Below, one piece after another: positions 1 through 9,428 of a stretch of DNA of 64,000 nt (the stretch's first letter is position 1; each line of letters starts with the position of its first letter). The notes beneath the pieces were generated by a model. That model had not been told where the DNA came from and did not search any database. It worked only from the letters and a program-made list of their open reading frames with translations. The DNA is from Pelolinea sp964383575 (GTDB lineage: Bacteria; Chloroflexota; Anaerolineae; Anaerolineales; Anaerolineaceae). A program made the translations under genes and the position numbers. Where the stretch lies: positions 27,582-91,581 of the forward strand of contig CAYLHI010000005.1 of assembly GCA_964383575.1 (NCBI GenBank), written 5' to 3'.

Positions 1-682
1 TAAAAGATAATGATTTTGGCCCGGTCATTAACATGAGATCCACAATTGAAACTTTAGGTTCATAAGGAGGATATAATTGCTTATATTGAGGATACTCATA
101 CGTCATGTATTCCAACTTTATTCTGGCATTTTCAAATTTTTCTGCTTCAATATAGTTCCTGGCAGAGGGTCCGGAAATATAATGGTCTGCACCTACATGC
201 TTTATTAATTCAATAAGGCGATCAGTTTTTTCTCCCGTTATCCCTTTTATATTTGAAGATCGTAAAAACTTCACATTTTTCATCCCAATTTCTTGCGCAA
301 TTTTGATGGTTGTGCGGATGGTAAAATCTGCAAGAAATTTAGGTTTTTCCCTATAGATCTCCTTAAAAATATTTTCATAATGATCGAAAAACGGAGCTTT
401 CCGATAAGCGAACTGAATGCCTTTCCAGTGATGTTCATTCCAGGGTTTATCCCAGCATATTTCTATTTTGTTGATAGGTATTCTTTCTTTAACAACACCT
501 TTTGTATAGACAGGTATAGTTAACCACTTCAGCCCTTGGGCGGTTTTTATTTGATTCCTGTTTCTCCACCCTTCCTTATCATACTGAACATCATCGTAAA
601 ATATGAATATGTCGGATTTAAAGATTTGGTGGAAGTAACCTCTCCAGGGGATATATGAGGGTTGAAGAATAACGCATTTCAT
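1..682 (-). CDS. WbqC-like family protein, C-terminus beyond window
   Basis: An open frame runs on the minus strand from ATG at 682 off the left edge, giving about 227 residues. It begins MKCVILQPSYIPWRGYFHQI, the classic start of WbqC-like family proteins, followed by an FIFYDDVQYDKEGWRNRNQI-type stretch and later GADHYISGPSARNYI, both typical of that family. WbqC-like proteins sit in O-antigen and other surface-glycan loci; their biochemical role is not well established. The start overlaps the stop of the upstream GT2 gene by four bases (ATGA), so the two are probably co-translated. The last residues are outside the window. Family assignment is confident; function is not. Confidence 0.85.
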   Translation of the reverse strand, partial: MKCVILQPSYIPWRGYFHQIFKSDIFIFYDDVQYDKEGWRNRNQIKTAQGLKWLTIPVYTKGVVKERIPINKIEICWDKPWNEHHWKGIQFAYRKAPFFDHYENIFKEIYREKPKFLADFTIRTTIKIAQEIGMKNVKFLRSSNIKGITGEKTDRLIELIKHVGADHYISGPSARNYIEAEKFENARIKLEYMTYEYPQYKQLYPPYEPKVSIVDLMLMTGPKSLSF

Positions 683-1611
683 GTTGTCTGTTCGTTTATT
701 GTAGTATCAATTATATATGAAGGATGATTCATTGAGCGGTTGAAAATCCTTGCCAAATACTCTCCGATGATGCCAAGAGAAAAAAGCTGTGCCCCGCTGA
801 AAATGCTGATGATTGAAGCAAGAAATGGAAAACCAGGGATGCTGCCCTCGAGGAATGTCCGGACAACAGTATAGGTCAATATTCCAATACCAAATATGGT
901 CAATGCAAAACCGATCACGCTGGAAATTCTCAAGGGTATAGTGCTGAAACCCGTCAGAATAATCATGGTGATTTTGACTAATTTAAAAAAGTTGTAATTG
1001 GAGTGCCCCTGTGATCGCGGCTGCTCGTTTACTTCGACAGTGCCAAAATTTTCAGTGCCCCATGTAAGCAGTGCGTCAATTATTACATTTGGGTTGTCAA
1101 ATTTCTCGAAAGCCTTTCGGACTTCCCTACGCATGACCCTGAATGCACTTAAATATTTGATTCGTTTGATCCCAAGAAATCTTGCCAGTAGGTTCTTTGT
1201 TATTTTGGAGGAAAAATTACGCCATTTTTTATGGACAAGTTTTTGCGGTATTCCATAAACCACATCAAAACCCTTATGAATTTCTTTCAACAGTTTGTGT
1301 ATCTCCTCTGGAGGATGCTGCAGATCGTCATCCATTGTAACCAGGTACTCATTCTTGGCGCTCCTGATACCGCACAGGAGCGCATTATGCTGTCCATAGT
1401 TCCTCATGAGGTTGATCCCTTTTATGGCAGGATATGTACTCGATAAAGATTGGATGACCTGCCAACTGTTATCCTTGCTGCCATCGTTGATCATAAGGAT
1501 TTCGTATTGATCAGTCAGCGCGTTTAACGACTTATTCAACCGTTCTGCGAGTTCTGGCAGAATCTCAGCACTGTTATAAATTGGGATGATAACAGAAATA
1601 GAATTTACCAT
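679..1611 (-). CDS. GT2 family glycosyltransferase with C-terminal membrane helices
   Basis: This is a GtrB/ArnC/DPM1-like transferase that probably moves a sugar from a nucleotide donor to a polyprenyl phosphate at the inner face of the membrane. Visible features are the N-terminal ISVIIPIYNS strand, the donor/metal motif VTMDDDLQHPPEE near residue 95, and two hydrophobic C-terminal segments (near residues 225-255 and 260-290). The frame stays open to 1626, but the ATG at 1611 has AGGA about 6-7 bases upstream and starts just before the family's usual first strand, so I prefer it (310 aa). It is translationally coupled to the WbqC-like gene through an ATGA overlap. The exact sugar cannot be read from sequence. 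Confidence 0.88.
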   Translation of the reverse strand: MVNSISVIIPIYNSAEILPELAERLNKSLNALTDQYEILMINDGSKDNSWQVIQSLSSTYPAIKGINLMRNYGQHNALLCGIRSAKNEYLVTMDDDLQHPPEEIHKLLKEIHKGFDVVYGIPQKLVHKKWRNFSSKITKNLLARFLGIKRIKYLSAFRVMRREVRKAFEKFDNPNVIIDALLTWGTENFGTVEVNEQPRSQGHSNYNFFKLVKITMIILTGFSTIPLRISSVIGFALTIFGIGILTYTVVRTFLEGSIPGFPFLASIISIFSGAQLFSLGIIGEYLARIFNRSMNHPSYIIDTTINEQTT

Positions 1612-1736
1612 AAGACATCCTGGCAATTATATACCTGAATGAACTGTCCAATTTTATTTTTATGCGGAAAATCTATTATCAAGGGTAAAGCGTGAGTAAA
1701 TTACACTTTGGAAAGCAAGCTTTTCTAATTGGGAAA

Positions 1737-1754
1737 ACAGCAGGGAGCTGCTGT
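1737..1754 (-). terminator. possible small terminator hairpin
   Basis: A 7-bp perfect stem (ACAGCAG / CTGCTGT) with a 4-base loop is followed on the minus strand by TTTTCC. It lies between the decayed GT2-like fragment and the intact GT2 gene and could end transcription entering from upstream. The T-run is short, so support is weak. Confidence 0.3.
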
Positions 1755-1884
1755 ATAGTTCGATTTTTGGTAGCGGCATACTATCCAGTTTGATGTTCTT
1801 TAGGTTGATCTAAAAAGTTGTTTTCTTATCTACCAACATACCGGAATATTTTTGAAAAAAGTATACGTGTATTTTAATTCTGAT

Positions 1885-2055
1885 GCTTAGTATACAAGCT
1901 GAAATCCTTTTTGACACATTTCTGTCAGGATTGAAGCAAGCTGATTTTCCTGCAGAGAAGTTGGAATGGTCCTGCCGGTCTTGATTCCAAAAAATTCTGT
2001 ACCCCAGGTGAGCAATTGGTAGTTCATAAGATCGCTATAATTATCTCATACGTGC
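1885..2055 (-). pseudogene. decayed fragment resembling a GT2 glycosyltransferase
   Basis: The 570-base interval between the GT2 gene and udp holds no intact gene. On the minus strand a short frame of about 50 codons reads ...MNYQLLTWGTEFFGIKTG... before a stop near 1887. LLTWGTE-x-FG matches the same position in the neighbouring GT2 protein (IDALLTWGTENFGTVEV), but similarity stops after it and no start or catalytic domain precedes it. I read this as the remnant of a paralogous GT2 gene lost by deletion. The remaining residues are not recognised. Confidence 0.45.
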
Positions 2056-2199
2056 ATCTTGAAAAGTGGAATTATGAGTATTTACTCCTAATTAGAAGAA
2101 AAATAATGATGATTATAAATATTTACAGGTAAAAGCATTATTTATGTAAGAATTCCTTTGTGGTGATTAGAATAAGTTAAAAAAAGGTAGAATTTATAC

Positions 2200-2997
2200 A
2201 TGGCTAAACAATATCATATCCAGTTGGACGATGGAGACTGCGCTCCGTATGTACTGCTACCCGGAGACCCAGGGCGGGTAAAAATAGTTGCAGATACGTG
2301 GGATACATCCCATAAAGTGGCTGAAAACCGTGAATATGTAACATATTCTGGAGAGTATAAGGGCGTACCGATAACCTGCACGAGCACTGGTATAGGCGCT
2401 TCTTCAACGGCTATCGTTGTCGAAGAATTGGCCAGGGTCGGCGCAAAGACCTTTGTGCGTATCGGCACCTGCGGTACATTTCAGGATCGGGTCAAAGATG
2501 GCGACATGGTAATCTTTGATTCAGCCGCCCGATATGATGGAGCATCACGAGCATATGCACCGATCGAATTTCCGGCAGTAGCGCATTATTCTGTCATTCA
2601 GGCGTGCATTCAGGCAGCGCAGCAACTTGGCATTCCATATCATGTGGGAACAACACGCACTCATGACGGTTTATATGCGCGTCAACAGGCGCCCGGGGGA
2701 TCTTTCAATGGGTACTGGCAATCCGATTGGGCACATCATTATGAAGATCTCAAGAGGTTAAATGTGATTACCTCGGAAATGGAAGCGAGCGTGATCCTGG
2801 TGTTGGCTAAGATTTGGGGATTGCGGGCAGGCGGCATTGCCACTTCTGTGATCAATATGCTAAATCCTTCCGAGGATGAAGGAGAGTATGACCCTGAAAA
2901 GGATTTTGATCATTCTCTGGGAAATATAAGGAATCTGGCACTGATGGGTAGTGAAGCGATTCGCATCCTGGCAAAGATGGATATAAAGTCAATGTGA
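2200..2997 (+). CDS. udp: uridine phosphorylase / nucleoside phosphorylase
   Basis: Catalyses reversible phosphorolysis of uridine (possibly other nucleosides) to base and ribose 1-phosphate in pyrimidine salvage. The 265-aa protein has the NP-I fold signatures: the phosphate-binding YVLLPGDPGRVKIVA near residue 18, the STGIGASSTAIVVEEL segment near 70, RIGTCGTFQ near 92, and TSEMEAS near 193, the nucleoside/ribose-binding EME. Length is normal for UdP. AAAGGTAG lies 10 bases upstream of the ATG. It is monocistronic or loosely linked to polA. Substrate specificity between uridine and purine nucleosides is inferred from overall resemblance. Confidence 0.85.
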   Translation: MAKQYHIQLDDGDCAPYVLLPGDPGRVKIVADTWDTSHKVAENREYVTYSGEYKGVPITCTSTGIGASSTAIVVEELARVGAKTFVRIGTCGTFQDRVKDGDMVIFDSAARYDGASRAYAPIEFPAVAHYSVIQACIQAAQQLGIPYHVGTTRTHDGLYARQQAPGGSFNGYWQSDWAHHYEDLKRLNVITSEMEASVILVLAKIWGLRAGGIATSVINMLNPSEDEGEYDPEKDFDHSLGNIRNLALMGSEAIRILAKMDIKSM

Positions 2998-3112
2998 CTT
3001 TTGGTTATGTAAAGTTTGTAAGAGGTGAGGCATCTGATAAGTGAAATAATTAGATAGGATAAATATCGTTTTAGAATTGATCGCACATAGTACAATCAGT
3101 CCAAAGGATCTC

Positions 3113-5887
3113 ATGCCAAAAACACTATATCTAATTGATGGTCATGCCCTTGCATATCGGGCATATTTCGCTCTAATGGCAACCGGTGCACGGTTCCAAT
3201 CACGTTCCGGAGAGCCAACCGCTGCAACGTATGGATTTACCAATATTCTGCTCAGTATTTTTGATCGTGAGAAGCCGGAGTATTTAGCAGTCGCATTTGA
3301 CACCGGAAAGACATTTCGCAATGAGATGTTCCCTGACTATAAAGCCACACGCGCGAAAATGCCGGATGAGCTGAAACCACAGATCACGCGCATCCGTGAA
3401 TTGGTTGATGCTTTCAATTTCCCACGATTAGAAATGGAAGGATTTGAGGCGGATGATGTACTTGGGTCCATTGCCTATAAAGCTGCTGCGAAAGGAATGG
3501 GAGTGAAAATCATCACCGGGGATAGGGATCTGCTTCAGCTTGTGACTGGGCGGATCATTGTAAACCTTACGGGAGGAAAACAATCAGAAGCGAAAGATTA
3601 TTTTCCTGAAGACGTGGTTGAGAAAATGGGGGTTAAACCAGAACAGGTAGTGGACTTGAAAGCATTGATGGGTGATGCATCTGACAACATTCCAGGGATC
3701 AGAGGAGTTGGACCGAAAACAGCAATTTCCCTGCTAGAGAAATATCCTACCTTAGATGATATTTATGCAAATATAGAATCGATCAGTGGAAGAACAAGAA
3801 AACTTTTAGAAGAAAATAAAGACGATGCGTATCTGAGTTATGATCTGGCTAAGATTGTAACAAACCTGGATATTGATATTGACCTGGAACAGGCACGTAC
3901 GGACAATATCGACTTACAAAAAGTAACAACACTTTTTAAGGAACTCCAATTCCGGACTTTAACTGCGCGATTCGCAAATTTATTAGGGAAAGGCATGATT
4001 GCTGGAGGTGAACAATTGTCGCTGTTTGAAAATAAGCCGATGAAATTAGGGCTTCCGACCGTATATGATATTGATATCACGATAGTGAATGATACGGGAA
4101 AGCTTAGTGATCTGATTGATAAACTGAAATCCGCCGAAAAAATTTCCTTTGATACCGAAACGACATCGACAGACCCGATGCAGGCGGATCTTGTTGGTAT
4201 ATCTCTGGCTATTGAAGAAGGAGCGGCATTTTATATTCCTGTTGGCCATAAGCATGAAAAAAAGCAGATCGCATTACAAACCGTGATTGATGCTCTCCGA
4301 ATTCCATTTACGGATCCAACCATCCAAAAAATTGGCCATAACCTTAAATATGACTGCCTGGTTTTACGTAATTATGGATTAGAAACAACGCCGCTCAGCT
4401 TCGATACAATGATCGCCGCCTGGGTGATTGAACCGGGATCCCGTCGATTGGGATTAAAAAAAATGGCTGAAGCTGAACTGAATGTAAGAATGACCCATAT
4501 AGAAGAACTAATCGGCAGCGGGAAGAAGCAATTAACGATGGATGCTGTCGCGATAGAAGACGCAGCACCTTATGCAGGCGCGGACGCGGAAATCCCACTG
4601 TGCCTTGAAAAGATACTAGCAGAACGGTTATCAGCAAATCAATTAACTAACGTTTTTGAAAGCATAGAAATGCCTTTGGTTCCAGTTCTTGCAGATATGG
4701 AATATACCGGCATAGCGGTGGATGAAGATTTCTTTAAGGTGTTTTCAGATGAATTGTCTGCTCGAATTAAAGATATCACAAAAGAAATGTATGAGAAAGT
4801 TGGATATACATTTAATTTGAATTCAACCCAGCAGCTTTCAAAAGTGCTTTTTGATACATTAAGCCTTACCCCTCCAGATTCAAGCAATAAGACCAAGAGC
4901 GGGAATTATTCAACAGCTGCCTCTGTGCTTGAGGAAATGCGCGATCAGCATGTTGTTGTTGAACTGCTGTTGGAATACCGTGAGCTTTCAAAATTAGTTT
5001 CTACTTATTTAGATGCTCTCCCCAAACAGATAAACCCGAGAACAGGACGTGTGCATACCTCATTCAACCAGACTGGTTCAGTCACCGGTCGGTTAGCATC
5101 TTCTAACCCGAATCTTCAGAATATCCCAACACGAACTCCACTTGGGCATCGGGTGCGGAAAGGGTTTGTTGCGAGTGCTGGAAATGTGCTGCTTTCCGTG
5201 GACTATTCACAGATCGAGCTGCGCATCGTTGCACATATGGCAAATGACCAGGCGATGCTGGACGCGTTTAGAGCGCGTCAGGATATTCACGCGACAACTG
5301 CATCCGCAATTTACAATGTCCCCCTGGAAAGTGTCACGAAAGATCAACGTCGGCACGCGAAAGCAATCAACTTTGGATTAATCTATGGAATGAGCGCATT
5401 TGGACTCACCCGCAATACAAATCTAACACTCGCAGAAGCTGAAAATTTTGTAAAGGCATATTTCCAGAAATTTCCAGGAGTAAAAGCGTATTTAGATGGC
5501 ATCCGCAAGAGCGCAGCAGAGATTGGATATGTTGAAACATTGCTCGGAAGGAAGCGGTATTTTCCGCAGTTAAAGAGTCCTGTTAATGCTCAAGTGCGGT
5601 CGCGGGCGGAAAGGGAAGCTATCAATGCTCCAATTCAAGGAACCGCAGCGGATATCTTGAAAATTGCGATGATCCATCTTCCAAATGCGATCGAAAAGGC
5701 GAGACTTCACGCAAAAATGCTGGTTCAGGTGCACGATGAACTGCTGCTTGAATGCCCTGAAGATGAACTGAAAGAAACGATCCGAGTTGTCCGTAAGGTT
5801 ATGGAAAACGCATTTGAACTTACGATTCCTTTAGAAACTGATGTAGCGTGGGGAAAGAATTGGGGCGATCTGAAAGATATAGATTGA
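3113..5887 (+). CDS. polA: DNA polymerase I
   Basis: Repair and Okazaki-fragment polymerase of 924 aa. The N-terminal 5'-3' exonuclease domain covers about residues 1-300 (LIDGHALAYRAYFAL, then ITGDRDLLQL). The 3'-5' exonuclease domain follows at about 330-510 and keeps its acidic motifs: FDTETT, IGHNLKYDCLVL and YAGAD. The polymerase domain has VDYSQIELRIVAHM, the O-helix QRRHAKAINFGLIYG and VQVHDELLLE. All three activities therefore look intact. The frame opens at 3077, but the ATG at 3113 has AAGGAT seven bases upstream and starts at the conserved N-terminus, so I use it. Confidence 0.97.
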   Translation: MPKTLYLIDGHALAYRAYFALMATGARFQSRSGEPTAATYGFTNILLSIFDREKPEYLAVAFDTGKTFRNEMFPDYKATRAKMPDELKPQITRIRELVDAFNFPRLEMEGFEADDVLGSIAYKAAAKGMGVKIITGDRDLLQLVTGRIIVNLTGGKQSEAKDYFPEDVVEKMGVKPEQVVDLKALMGDASDNIPGIRGVGPKTAISLLEKYPTLDDIYANIESISGRTRKLLEENKDDAYLSYDLAKIVTNLDIDIDLEQARTDNIDLQKVTTLFKELQFRTLTARFANLLGKGMIAGGEQLSLFENKPMKLGLPTVYDIDITIVNDTGKLSDLIDKLKSAEKISFDTETTSTDPMQADLVGISLAIEEGAAFYIPVGHKHEKKQIALQTVIDALRIPFTDPTIQKIGHNLKYDCLVLRNYGLETTPLSFDTMIAAWVIEPGSRRLGLKKMAEAELNVRMTHIEELIGSGKKQLTMDAVAIEDAAPYAGADAEIPLCLEKILAERLSANQLTNVFESIEMPLVPVLADMEYTGIAVDEDFFKVFSDELSARIKDITKEMYEKVGYTFNLNSTQQLSKVLFDTLSLTPPDSSNKTKSGNYSTAASVLEEMRDQHVVVELLLEYRELSKLVSTYLDALPKQINPRTGRVHTSFNQTGSVTGRLASSNPNLQNIPTRTPLGHRVRKGFVASAGNVLLSVDYSQIELRIVAHMANDQAMLDAFRARQDIHATTASAIYNVPLESVTKDQRRHAKAINFGLIYGMSAFGLTRNTNLTLAEAENFVKAYFQKFPGVKAYLDGIRKSAAEIGYVETLLGRKRYFPQLKSPVNAQVRSRAEREAINAPIQGTAADILKIAMIHLPNAIEKARLHAKMLVQVHDELLLECPEDELKETIRVVRKVMENAFELTIPLETDVAWGKNWGDLKDID

Positions 5888-6053
5888 TAATTTGTTGTAT
5901 TCTTTCTTAATTGAGGGATGTATCGATAATTCCCTGGATTATTCTATTTATGTTTCATTCAGTGCATCCGTGCCGAATGAGAAATAAGCACGCGAATATC
6001 GATTCTTGATATTGTTTTTCTATGATTATCGCCTTTTTTTTCTGTGAAATGGA

Positions 6054-7376
6054 TTATTTCTTCTTTATTTTTCCGCGATAAGGAGGAACGATGATCTTAT
6101 AGATCTGACAAACACGTTCATCCATCATCCGACTGCGGATCCGCGGGTCTATCTCTTTCAGTGTAGCAGAGGTAGTTATCACAGTTGGAAGCTTTGTTTC
6201 GTAGCGATAATTTAGGATCTGGTATAGTTTTTCGCGTGCCCATGGTGTTGCGCTTTGGGTTCCCAGATCATCCAGAATCAGCAATTTGGTAGTTCTAACC
6301 TGATTAAAGATGCTGTCGTAAGAAACTGTGCTTGTAGGGCTGAAAGTTGCCCGCAGGTGATCGAGCAGATCAGGCACAACTGTAAAGATCGGATCGTCAC
6401 CCAGAGCAGCTCGATACCGCCCAATAGCTGCGGCTAGATGGGTTTTTCCTGTGCCATATGATCCTATTAACAGCAGCCATCCTTCGGGTTTGTCTGCAAA
6501 TTTCTGGGCAGCATAAAACGCTTCCTCTAAACTTTTTCGCTCATCAGAAGGAAAATTTTCAGATTTACGCGTGCTGAATTTCTCGAAAGTGCGGTGGTCG
6601 CTGATTTGTGATAATGAGGAAATTGGCGATATCTCACCATCAACCAGGGGATTTCTGAAATCCTGAGCGTCAATTTGTACTTTAACAACCAACTCGCGGT
6701 CCTGCAGGCGGGAACCTACACGGTCTTCAATCTGTGCCAAACTCAAATTGGTGGTGATGACTGTTGGTAATTTATGGATATATCGATAATTAATGATCTG
6801 GAATAATTTCTCCCGTGCCCAGGCAGTGGCGTTTTGCGTACCGAGGTCATCCAAGACGAGGAATCGTATTTTCCGGATCTCTTCAAACCGTTTTTCGTAG
6901 GTTGTTTCAGTGGATGTAAAAGTAAACCGGAGCCAATCCAGCAGGTCGGGCACAGTCAAAAAAAGGGTTTCAACATCAAGCGATACAACCTGATTCGCGA
7001 TCGCTGCTGCCAGGTGGGTCTTGCCGCTGCCAAATCCACCCATCAACAGCAGCCATCCATTAAGATGGTGCGCGTAGTTTTGCGATGTGTTGAACGCAAC
7101 TTCAAGGGTTTTATTTATTTCTCGGCTGCCGACAATACCATTGATATTAAAGGTATCAAATGTCATTTGTTTGAATGCATCCAGATTACTGACCTGGTAT
7201 AAGCGACGTGTGCTTTCCTTTTGTTTTTTAGATCGCTGGCATTCACATACTTCCAGAATACCAAAGTCGGGATCATCAATTGATCGTTCACGGCGAACGT
7301 AACCGAATCCACCACAGATTGGGCAAACCCCTTCTTTTTTTGATGTTTTTTTCTTAGTGGTGGCCGATTTCTCCAT
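6054..7376 (-). CDS. DnaI/DnaC-type helicase loader with two tandem AAA+ modules
   Basis: A 440-aa protein that probably loads or remodels the DnaB helicase encoded just upstream. A Cys4 zinc motif (C18, C21, C44, C46) comes first, as in DnaI-like loaders. Then there are two complete ATPase modules: Walker A GGFGSGKT (113-120) and Walker B FLVLDD (172-177), then GSYGTGKT (305-312) and LLILDD (365-370). Both share AWAREKL-x-QI-x-NYRY. Sensor 1 is TTN in the first module and TTS in the second. Usual loaders have one module and 250-310 aa. The frame extends to 7493, but that would overlap dnaD by 140 bases; ATG 7376, preceded by AAGGTGA, leaves a 23-base overlap. Confidence 0.85.
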   Translation of the reverse strand: MEKSATTKKKTSKKEGVCPICGGFGYVRRERSIDDPDFGILEVCECQRSKKQKESTRRLYQVSNLDAFKQMTFDTFNINGIVGSREINKTLEVAFNTSQNYAHHLNGWLLLMGGFGSGKTHLAAAIANQVVSLDVETLFLTVPDLLDWLRFTFTSTETTYEKRFEEIRKIRFLVLDDLGTQNATAWAREKLFQIINYRYIHKLPTVITTNLSLAQIEDRVGSRLQDRELVVKVQIDAQDFRNPLVDGEISPISSLSQISDHRTFEKFSTRKSENFPSDERKSLEEAFYAAQKFADKPEGWLLLIGSYGTGKTHLAAAIGRYRAALGDDPIFTVVPDLLDHLRATFSPTSTVSYDSIFNQVRTTKLLILDDLGTQSATPWAREKLYQILNYRYETKLPTVITTSATLKEIDPRIRSRMMDERVCQIYKIIVPPYRGKIKKK

Positions 7377-8040
7377 ATTCACCTTTGATGTAGCGTCGGT
7401 AATCCTCTTGATTGTGTTCCCGATCGGTTCCATCCCGTCCTTCTTTCTGCCAGCGGTCAAGAATGCGTTCAACATACCGCCATCGGCGTACATTATTCTG
7501 AACCGCGATCTGAATCGCTTCTTCTATCCACTCAATTGGATAGATATCTTCCGCTTCACGGAGAGCATCCGCAATAATTGGTGTAAGCGGGCCAATGTTT
7601 TCCTGATACAGCCGAAAAATGTTTGGCTGAATGTGATCCAAAGTTATTTTTGTGGGTTGAAATTTCCGTGATTTTTCTGATGCAGCTTTTCTTCCACGTG
7701 GGCTGTTGATGAAATAGAAATCGGGCTCTCCAACAGGTCCATTTTTATTCTTTAATAGAATATTATCAACAACCGCTCTTTCTAATAAGTCAGCAACTAG
7801 CCTTTCTGTTCCATCAGTAGATGATTCCAAACCATTAATAAAGATTTCATCTAATAAAATATCTGCGGCTGTTATAGGCATTCCAAAATCGCCGATAGTG
7901 TATGCTTTCCATAGGATATACAAGCAGAGTTTAATCTCATTGGTGTCTTCCAATTCTGGAAGCAATTCGCGGAAGAATGCATCGGGGATACACGTAAACT
8001 CTTTTTTATTTTCCTGAAATCCATTGAAGTGTGTACTCAT
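7354..8040 (-). CDS. DnaD-domain primosome protein
   Basis: A 228-aa replication-initiation/restart protein. The C-terminal region (about residues 140-215: NIFRLYQENIGPLTPIIAD, then EWIEEAIQIAVQNN and RWRYVERILDRW) is a DnaD/DnaB_2 domain, which in Firmicutes binds DNA and helps recruit the helicase. The N-terminal part has winged-helix character but is divergent. The gene lies 15 bases after dnaB and overlaps the loader gene by 23 bases, so helicase, DnaD-like protein and loader are likely made together. A phage-type DnaD protein is an alternative, but no other phage gene is nearby. Confidence 0.85.
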   Translation of the reverse strand: MSTHFNGFQENKKEFTCIPDAFFRELLPELEDTNEIKLCLYILWKAYTIGDFGMPITAADILLDEIFINGLESSTDGTERLVADLLERAVVDNILLKNKNGPVGEPDFYFINSPRGRKAASEKSRKFQPTKITLDHIQPNIFRLYQENIGPLTPIIADALREAEDIYPIEWIEEAIQIAVQNNVRRWRYVERILDRWQKEGRDGTDREHNQEDYRRYIKGEYGEIGHH

Positions 8041-8055
8041 TGGGAAACCTGTAGC

Positions 8056-9411
8056 TTAGATAGTTGCCGCGTTATAGAATTGCGCCAGGTCTTTGATAAA
8101 TACTAATTCAATATTCCGAGTGGGTCCGTTCCTGTGTTTAGCTATCATTAATTCAACCAACTCAGTTTTTTCATTTTCGCTGGGGATCTCATCTTTTTTA
8201 TGAATAAACATAACAATGTCAGCGTCCTGTTCCAGGCTGCCGGATTCACGCAAATCTGAGAGCAGCGGTTTTTTATCAGATCGCTGTTCAACTGCGCGGG
8301 AAAGCTGTGCTGCAGCTAGTACTGGTACGTTCAATTCCCTGGCGAGTGTTTTCAGATTTCTGGAAATATAGGAGACTTCCTGCACACGATTATCTGTGCG
8401 GGATTCACTGGACATCAGCTGAATATAGTCAACAAGTACCAGATCGATATGTTGTTCTAAGTGGAGCCGGCGGCATTTTGTGCGCATTTGAATCGGAGTG
8501 AGAGCCGGCGTATCATCAAGGTAAATCTTCGCATCCCCCAGTACTTCAATTGCTTTGGTAAAAAGATCCCATTGGTCTTCGTTAATCTTGCCAGAACGCA
8601 ATGCTTGCGTATTGATACCTGTTTCCTGCGCGATCATGCGTTGAACCAACTGTTCATTGGACATTTCTAAGGAAAACATTGCGACATGCTTTTTGTGTTT
8701 CATAGCCGCGTTCTTAGCAACTGTGATCAGGAATCCGGTCTTGCCAGAAGCAGGTCGACCAGCTATGATTAGGAGGTCTGATTTTTGTAAACCACCTAGC
8801 AGTTTATCAAGATCAACCAATCCGGTTGGCACACCAAAAATCTCTTCGCTGCGTTGGTAAAGCTGTGAGACACGGTCATAATATTGGCTAACCACAGTTT
8901 GAATGCTTTGAAGATCACGCTTGATCCGGCGTTCGCTTAAGTTGAAAACGGATTTTTCTGCTGAGTCAATGATTTTCTCGATTGGTTTGTCCTGCTGGTA
9001 GGCCAATTTTGCCATTTCATTCGCTGATGCGAGCATACGCCGGCGCACTGATGTTTCTTCTACAATCTTTGCGTAGGCTTCCGCATTCAATGAGCTGGGG
9101 GTCTGATTAACAAGCATCAATAAATATGCCTGACCCCCAATCTCTTCAAACTGGTTTCTGTTTCCAAGTTCTTCGCTGACTGTGAGAATATCAATCGGAG
9201 ACCGGTTCTCATGCAGATAGGTAAAAATTTCCCAAATCCATCGATTCCGGATGATATAGAAATAATCCGCTTCTAAAATCTGGGCAACATCATAATAAGA
9301 TTCGGGATTAATCAGAACGGATCCAAGCACAGCCTCTTCTGCCTGGCGGTTGTGCGGCTGGGATTGAATTGTCTGGTTTTCAGAATCCTGAACGTTGAAG
9401 TTGTTTTCCAT
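8056..9411 (-). CDS. dnaB: replicative DNA helicase DnaB
   Basis: The 451-aa ring helicase that unwinds DNA 5'-3' at the fork. The N-terminal domain starts at about residue 20 (HNRQAEEAVLGSVLINPESY). The RecA-like C-terminal domain has Walker A AGRPASGKT near 217-225, Walker B VLVDYIQLM near 325, and the LSDLRESGSLEQDADIVMFI motif near 390. Length is standard and no intein is present. It sits second in an operon, 17 bases after the BFN gene and 15 bases before the DnaD-domain gene. Confidence 0.97.
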   Translation of the reverse strand: MENNFNVQDSENQTIQSQPHNRQAEEAVLGSVLINPESYYDVAQILEADYFYIIRNRWIWEIFTYLHENRSPIDILTVSEELGNRNQFEEIGGQAYLLMLVNQTPSSLNAEAYAKIVEETSVRRRMLASANEMAKLAYQQDKPIEKIIDSAEKSVFNLSERRIKRDLQSIQTVVSQYYDRVSQLYQRSEEIFGVPTGLVDLDKLLGGLQKSDLLIIAGRPASGKTGFLITVAKNAAMKHKKHVAMFSLEMSNEQLVQRMIAQETGINTQALRSGKINEDQWDLFTKAIEVLGDAKIYLDDTPALTPIQMRTKCRRLHLEQHIDLVLVDYIQLMSSESRTDNRVQEVSYISRNLKTLARELNVPVLAAAQLSRAVEQRSDKKPLLSDLRESGSLEQDADIVMFIHKKDEIPSENEKTELVELMIAKHRNGPTRNIELVFIKDLAQFYNAATI

Positions 9412-9428
9412 AAGATTATTTATTTGTA

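Noticed and set aside
293..523. 76-codon plus-strand frame
   Set aside because: Antisense to the clear WbqC-like coding frame and without ribosome site or recognisable content.
5955..5980. Imperfect hairpin between polA and the loader gene
   Set aside because: Stem has an internal loop and no T-run on either strand.
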